Source: an uncultured Agitococcus sp.
GTDB lineage: Bacteria; Pseudomonadota; Gammaproteobacteria; Pseudomonadales; Moraxellaceae
NCBI RefSeq assembly: GCF_937920075.1
Contig: NZ_CALETI010000318.1
Location: 1 to 7,657 of the forward strand
Direction: 5' to 3'
Length of the DNA: 7,657 bases
Shown here in pieces: positions 5,823 to 7,657 of the stretch; within the stretch, counting starts at the first letter, position 1; the number at the start of each line of letters is the position of its first letter. The translations under genes and the position numbers were made by a program. A model generated the notes under the pieces. That model had not been told where the DNA came from, made no database searches, and was given only the letters and a program-made list of their open reading frames with translations.

Positions 5823-7657
5823 TTATTTTTATTTATCGCACTTTTTAGTGCAATGAATTTATTTAGTCAAGTGAGTTTAAGCTTGATACCTTCGTATTCA
5901 GATGAAAATTGTTTTAATATTTCGGTCGAGAATACTTCCAGTAATGATGTCAATTTAGCTGGTCAAAATTATAGGCTTTATTATGATGCAGGTAATGCGA
6001 AGTTTATTGAAAAATCGCTTATATCTTATTTACCTAAAGGTTACACTCCTATAGAAATTGTACAAAATCTAGTCGGAAACGCAAGTGGGTATGGCATGTT
6101 ACCATTTGAGAATAGTTTGGGTTTTAAACCGTTACTTAAAAATGTATTAGCTATTTTATTTGCTAATGCTGAGACTTTATTGAGGTTATTGGATGATGTA
6201 CATGTTAAAGCTTGGGGGTTAAGACGTGACCCAATAAGATATAAAGCGATATTGGGTAATGATAAAAATCTATCACCAGACGCGGTTAACAACTATGGTA
6301 CTACTGGAAATTCTGAAAAACCAATATATCCATGGCCGCATTATTATACTTTAAATTATGATGGTAAAAAGAAATCATATGTTCTCGAATATCCAGGTAA
6401 TAATTCAGAATTAAGTGTTACGAATGGTGATAATTATACAATTTGGCCTGAAGTTGAATTCATTGAAGAATTCTTGAAAAGTTTATCGAGAACAAAACAG
6501 TCTATTGAATCAGATAAAGACCCATTGTCTGAATTGGTGAACCCAGAACAATATGTTAAAAAATATTCACCATTAGCCTTAAATTTCCCAACAAGAGATA
6601 TCATTTATTCAAGAAAGGAAATTAATAATATTTTATATGAGATTTATGAACGTTCTTATGTAACCTCGGCATATCAAAGATTTACAACACCTGAGGCACA
6701 AAATCAGATTCAATCTATAATTGGTAATGGTGAGTATCTTAATATCCAAGCTTCAATTGGTGAAGGTGCACCACAAATTTTCCAATATTTAAAAAACTAT
6801 GGTATTACGGCGGCTAATATCATTCCAACACTATTTAATATCTCAAATGAAGGTACTGGAGCTAATTGGCAAAAGTACATCAGAGATATTTTTGTAACTG
6901 ATTATTTAGAACGAGAAACACAAAATAATTTTATTATTCTAGATGAAAGTACGGCAAGTTCTAATGTACTTAATGTTCAACCCCAACCAAAAAATTTCGA
7001 AAAGTTTAAAAATTTTATCACAACAGACTATAAAAATTCAATTAACATGTTGGATACATATCCATTTGTTTTAGATGATTGGTATAAAACAAATATGGCA
7101 AATGGTAATGGTACAACGTTTGATTTCTTATATAATACTGCTAAAGTATATGATGTTCACGATACAAAAAAAGTAATAACAAACTTCAATGTGTCAACAT
7201 CGAAAAGAGAAAAAAGACCGTTAACAAGTTTTAATTTATATAACCCAACATTACCAAACCCAACAAATACGTTGTATGGGTTTAAAGATTTCTATGTTAA
7301 TAGAACATTGGGGGATAATCATAAAAACCAACAAATTACTGAAGGAACTATCGACTATTATGATTATGAAGGTAATTTAAGTAGAATTCAATCTACATCA
7401 ATTTTAAACACTCCCTATTTTGTAAATTCGATATTACAAGGTGTTAATAATTGGTTAAGTGGTGATACAAATCCATATGTTGCATCATCCTACTTGTTCT
7501 TAAACAGTTTACCGTTGGGAACATTAAGGGAGAAGTATAAGACATTTACTTCAGACATGAATACACCGTCTGATTTGGATTATATATTTGCAACATTGAA
7601 AAAATATGGTGCTGTTCATAGAATACCATATGCTTGGATTTTAAAATATGGTAGTAT
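5799..7657 (+). CDS. Long open frame, probable chimera of a secreted Bacteroidota protein and a phage virion-type protein (runs off right edge)
   Basis: The frame is open from ATG 5799 to the window end: 619 complete codons plus 2 nt, with no stop. Residues 1-109 carry a signal-peptide-like core (FRNFLFLFIALFSAMNLFSQ, 5-24) and then an extracellular beta-type segment (LAGQNYRLYYDAGNAKF, then LPKGYTPIEIVQNL and LPFENSLGF). That segment resembles N-terminal domains of large secreted proteins in Saprospiraceae-type Bacteroidota. From about residue 110 it changes to KNVLAILFANAETLLRLLDDVHVKAW, then PIYPWPHYYTL, and a long Asn/Tyr/Thr-rich region with no cysteine, in the style of large tailed-phage structural proteins. 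Start choice is uncertain: no ribosome-binding site precedes ATG 5799, and ATG 5853 would begin inside the signal core. Both parts look coding, but a single natural protein is unlikely. Confidence 0.6.
   Translation, partial: MIGGFRNFLFLFIALFSAMNLFSQVSLSLIPSYSDENCFNISVENTSSNDVNLAGQNYRLYYDAGNAKFIEKSLISYLPKGYTPIEIVQNLVGNASGYGMLPFENSLGFKPLLKNVLAILFANAETLLRLLDDVHVKAWGLRRDPIRYKAILGNDKNLSPDAVNNYGTTGNSEKPIYPWPHYYTLNYDGKKKSYVLEYPGNNSELSVTNGDNYTIWPEVEFIEEFLKSLSRTKQSIESDKDPLSELVNPEQYVKKYSPLALNFPTRDIIYSRKEINNILYEIYERSYVTSAYQRFTTPEAQNQIQSIIGNGEYLNIQASIGEGAPQIFQYLKNYGITAANIIPTLFNISNEGTGANWQKYIRDIFVTDYLERETQNNFIILDESTASSNVLNVQPQPKNFEKFKNFITTDYKNSINMLDTYPFVLDDWYKTNMANGNGTTFDFLYNTAKVYDVHDTKKVITNFNVSTSKREKRPLTSFNLYNPTLPNPTNTLYGFKDFYVNRTLGDNHKNQQITEGTIDYYDYEGNLSRIQSTSILNTPYFVNSILQGVNNWLSGDTNPYVASSYLFLNSLPLGTLREKYKTFTSDMNTPSDLDYIFATLKKYGAVHRIPYAWILKYGS
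5808..6125 (+). other. Segment of Bacteroidota-like secreted-protein gene (residues ~4-109 of the open frame)
   Basis: This stretch encodes a hydrophobic signal core ending LFSQ, then a domain of about 85 residues with CFNISVENTSSNDVNLAGQ and YRLYYDAG patterns. That is a cohesin- or adhesin-like beta architecture common before long repeats and a C-terminal sorting domain in Bacteroidota exoproteins. By memory the expected continuation after FENSLGF is a further beta strand such as LNYSIDL, which does not appear. Three of its four Pro codons are CCT, unlike the stretch that follows. The assignment rests on recalled sequence style, not on a search. Confidence 0.45.
6120..6130. other. Probable junction B at a short near-palindrome
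   Basis: GGTTTTAAACC reads as GGTTT-T-AAACC, an inverted repeat with a 1-nt centre. It lies where the protein changes from the Bacteroidota-like to the phage-like style (residues 108-111). The frame happens to be kept across it. Small inverted repeats of this kind are common sites of template switching in amplified DNA, but the match may be a coincidence. Confidence 0.4.
6126..7657 (+). other. Segment of probable large-phage virion / structural protein gene (residues ~110 to beyond window)
   Basis: At least 510 residues carry no cysteine and no hydrophobic membrane segment, with high Asn, Tyr, Thr and Phe content. Pro is encoded by CCA in 18 of 27 cases and by CCT in only 2; Arg is mostly AGA. 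The block near residues 114-140 (NVLAILFANAETLLRLLDDVHVKAW) and the later YPWPHYY recall uncharacterised structural proteins of large marine T4-like or jumbo phages, as far as I can remember. No enzyme motif is visible. Both ends are missing: the left is cut by junction B, and the right runs past the window. Confidence 0.45.

Noticed and set aside
6041..6292. Minus-strand open frame of 83 codons.
   Set aside because: It is fully opposite the long plus-strand frame, spans junction B, and has no ribosome-binding site or recognisable motif.
5799..7657. A single new secreted protein with a phage-like body.
   Set aside because: The left half and the right half differ in protein style and codon choice, and the left half also begins at a suspect junction. 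Two joins in about 330 bp fit a chimeric assembly better.
1..7657. CRISPR array, toxin-antitoxin pair or other named defence system.
   Set aside because: No regularly spaced repeats and no nuclease, antitoxin or Cas-like proteins were seen on either strand.

Overview
The window looks like three unrelated pieces of DNA joined end to end, probably a metagenomic or amplified-DNA assembly. Bases 1 to about 5800 are coherent, moderately AT-rich Gammaproteobacteria-like sequence. The protein types and codon use suggest a methane- or sulfur-oxidiser relative (Methylococcales or Thiotrichales style), but the assignment is by eye only. Bases about 5800-6125 look like the 5' part of a Bacteroidota secreted-protein gene. 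Bases about 6126-7657 look like the inside of a large, AT-rich virion-type gene of a big tailed phage. The last two pieces share one reading frame, so they form a single open frame from 5799 off the right edge.

Layout of the bacterial part: the C-terminal 228 residues of a TonB-dependent outer-membrane receptor (to 689, + strand) converge on a three-gene minus-strand operon (4051 to 715). The operon runs in transcription order from a thiamine-diphosphate (ThDP) enzyme of the acetolactate-synthase type to two consecutive, small, divergent citrate-synthase-fold proteins. All three genes are joined by 4-bp ATGA stop/start overlaps. An AT-rich gap of about 295 bp follows. It holds the operon promoter, a possible ~116-bp remnant of a mobile element, and the promoter of a CAT-anticodon tRNA (probably tRNA-Ile2, 4347-4423). 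A strong hairpin terminator ends the tRNA and also lies at the stop codon of the next, convergent gene. That gene (5193-4459) encodes a polytopic histidine-bearing membrane protein. It is preceded by a 2-bp gap and a 5'-truncated Ala-rich protein gene (5795-5196), and the pair forms a second minus-strand operon.

The best biology is the ThDP enzyme plus tandem citrate-synthase-like pair. Such a set could make or break a carbon-carbon bond between a 2-oxoacid-derived unit and an acyl-CoA. The second small protein (715-1506) lacks all three canonical citrate-synthase catalytic residues, and the first has replaced at least two, so a heteromer with changed chemistry is plausible. The most conspicuous structural signal is the pair of junctions at ~5800 and ~6125, most easily read as an assembly or amplification chimera rather than a new fusion protein.
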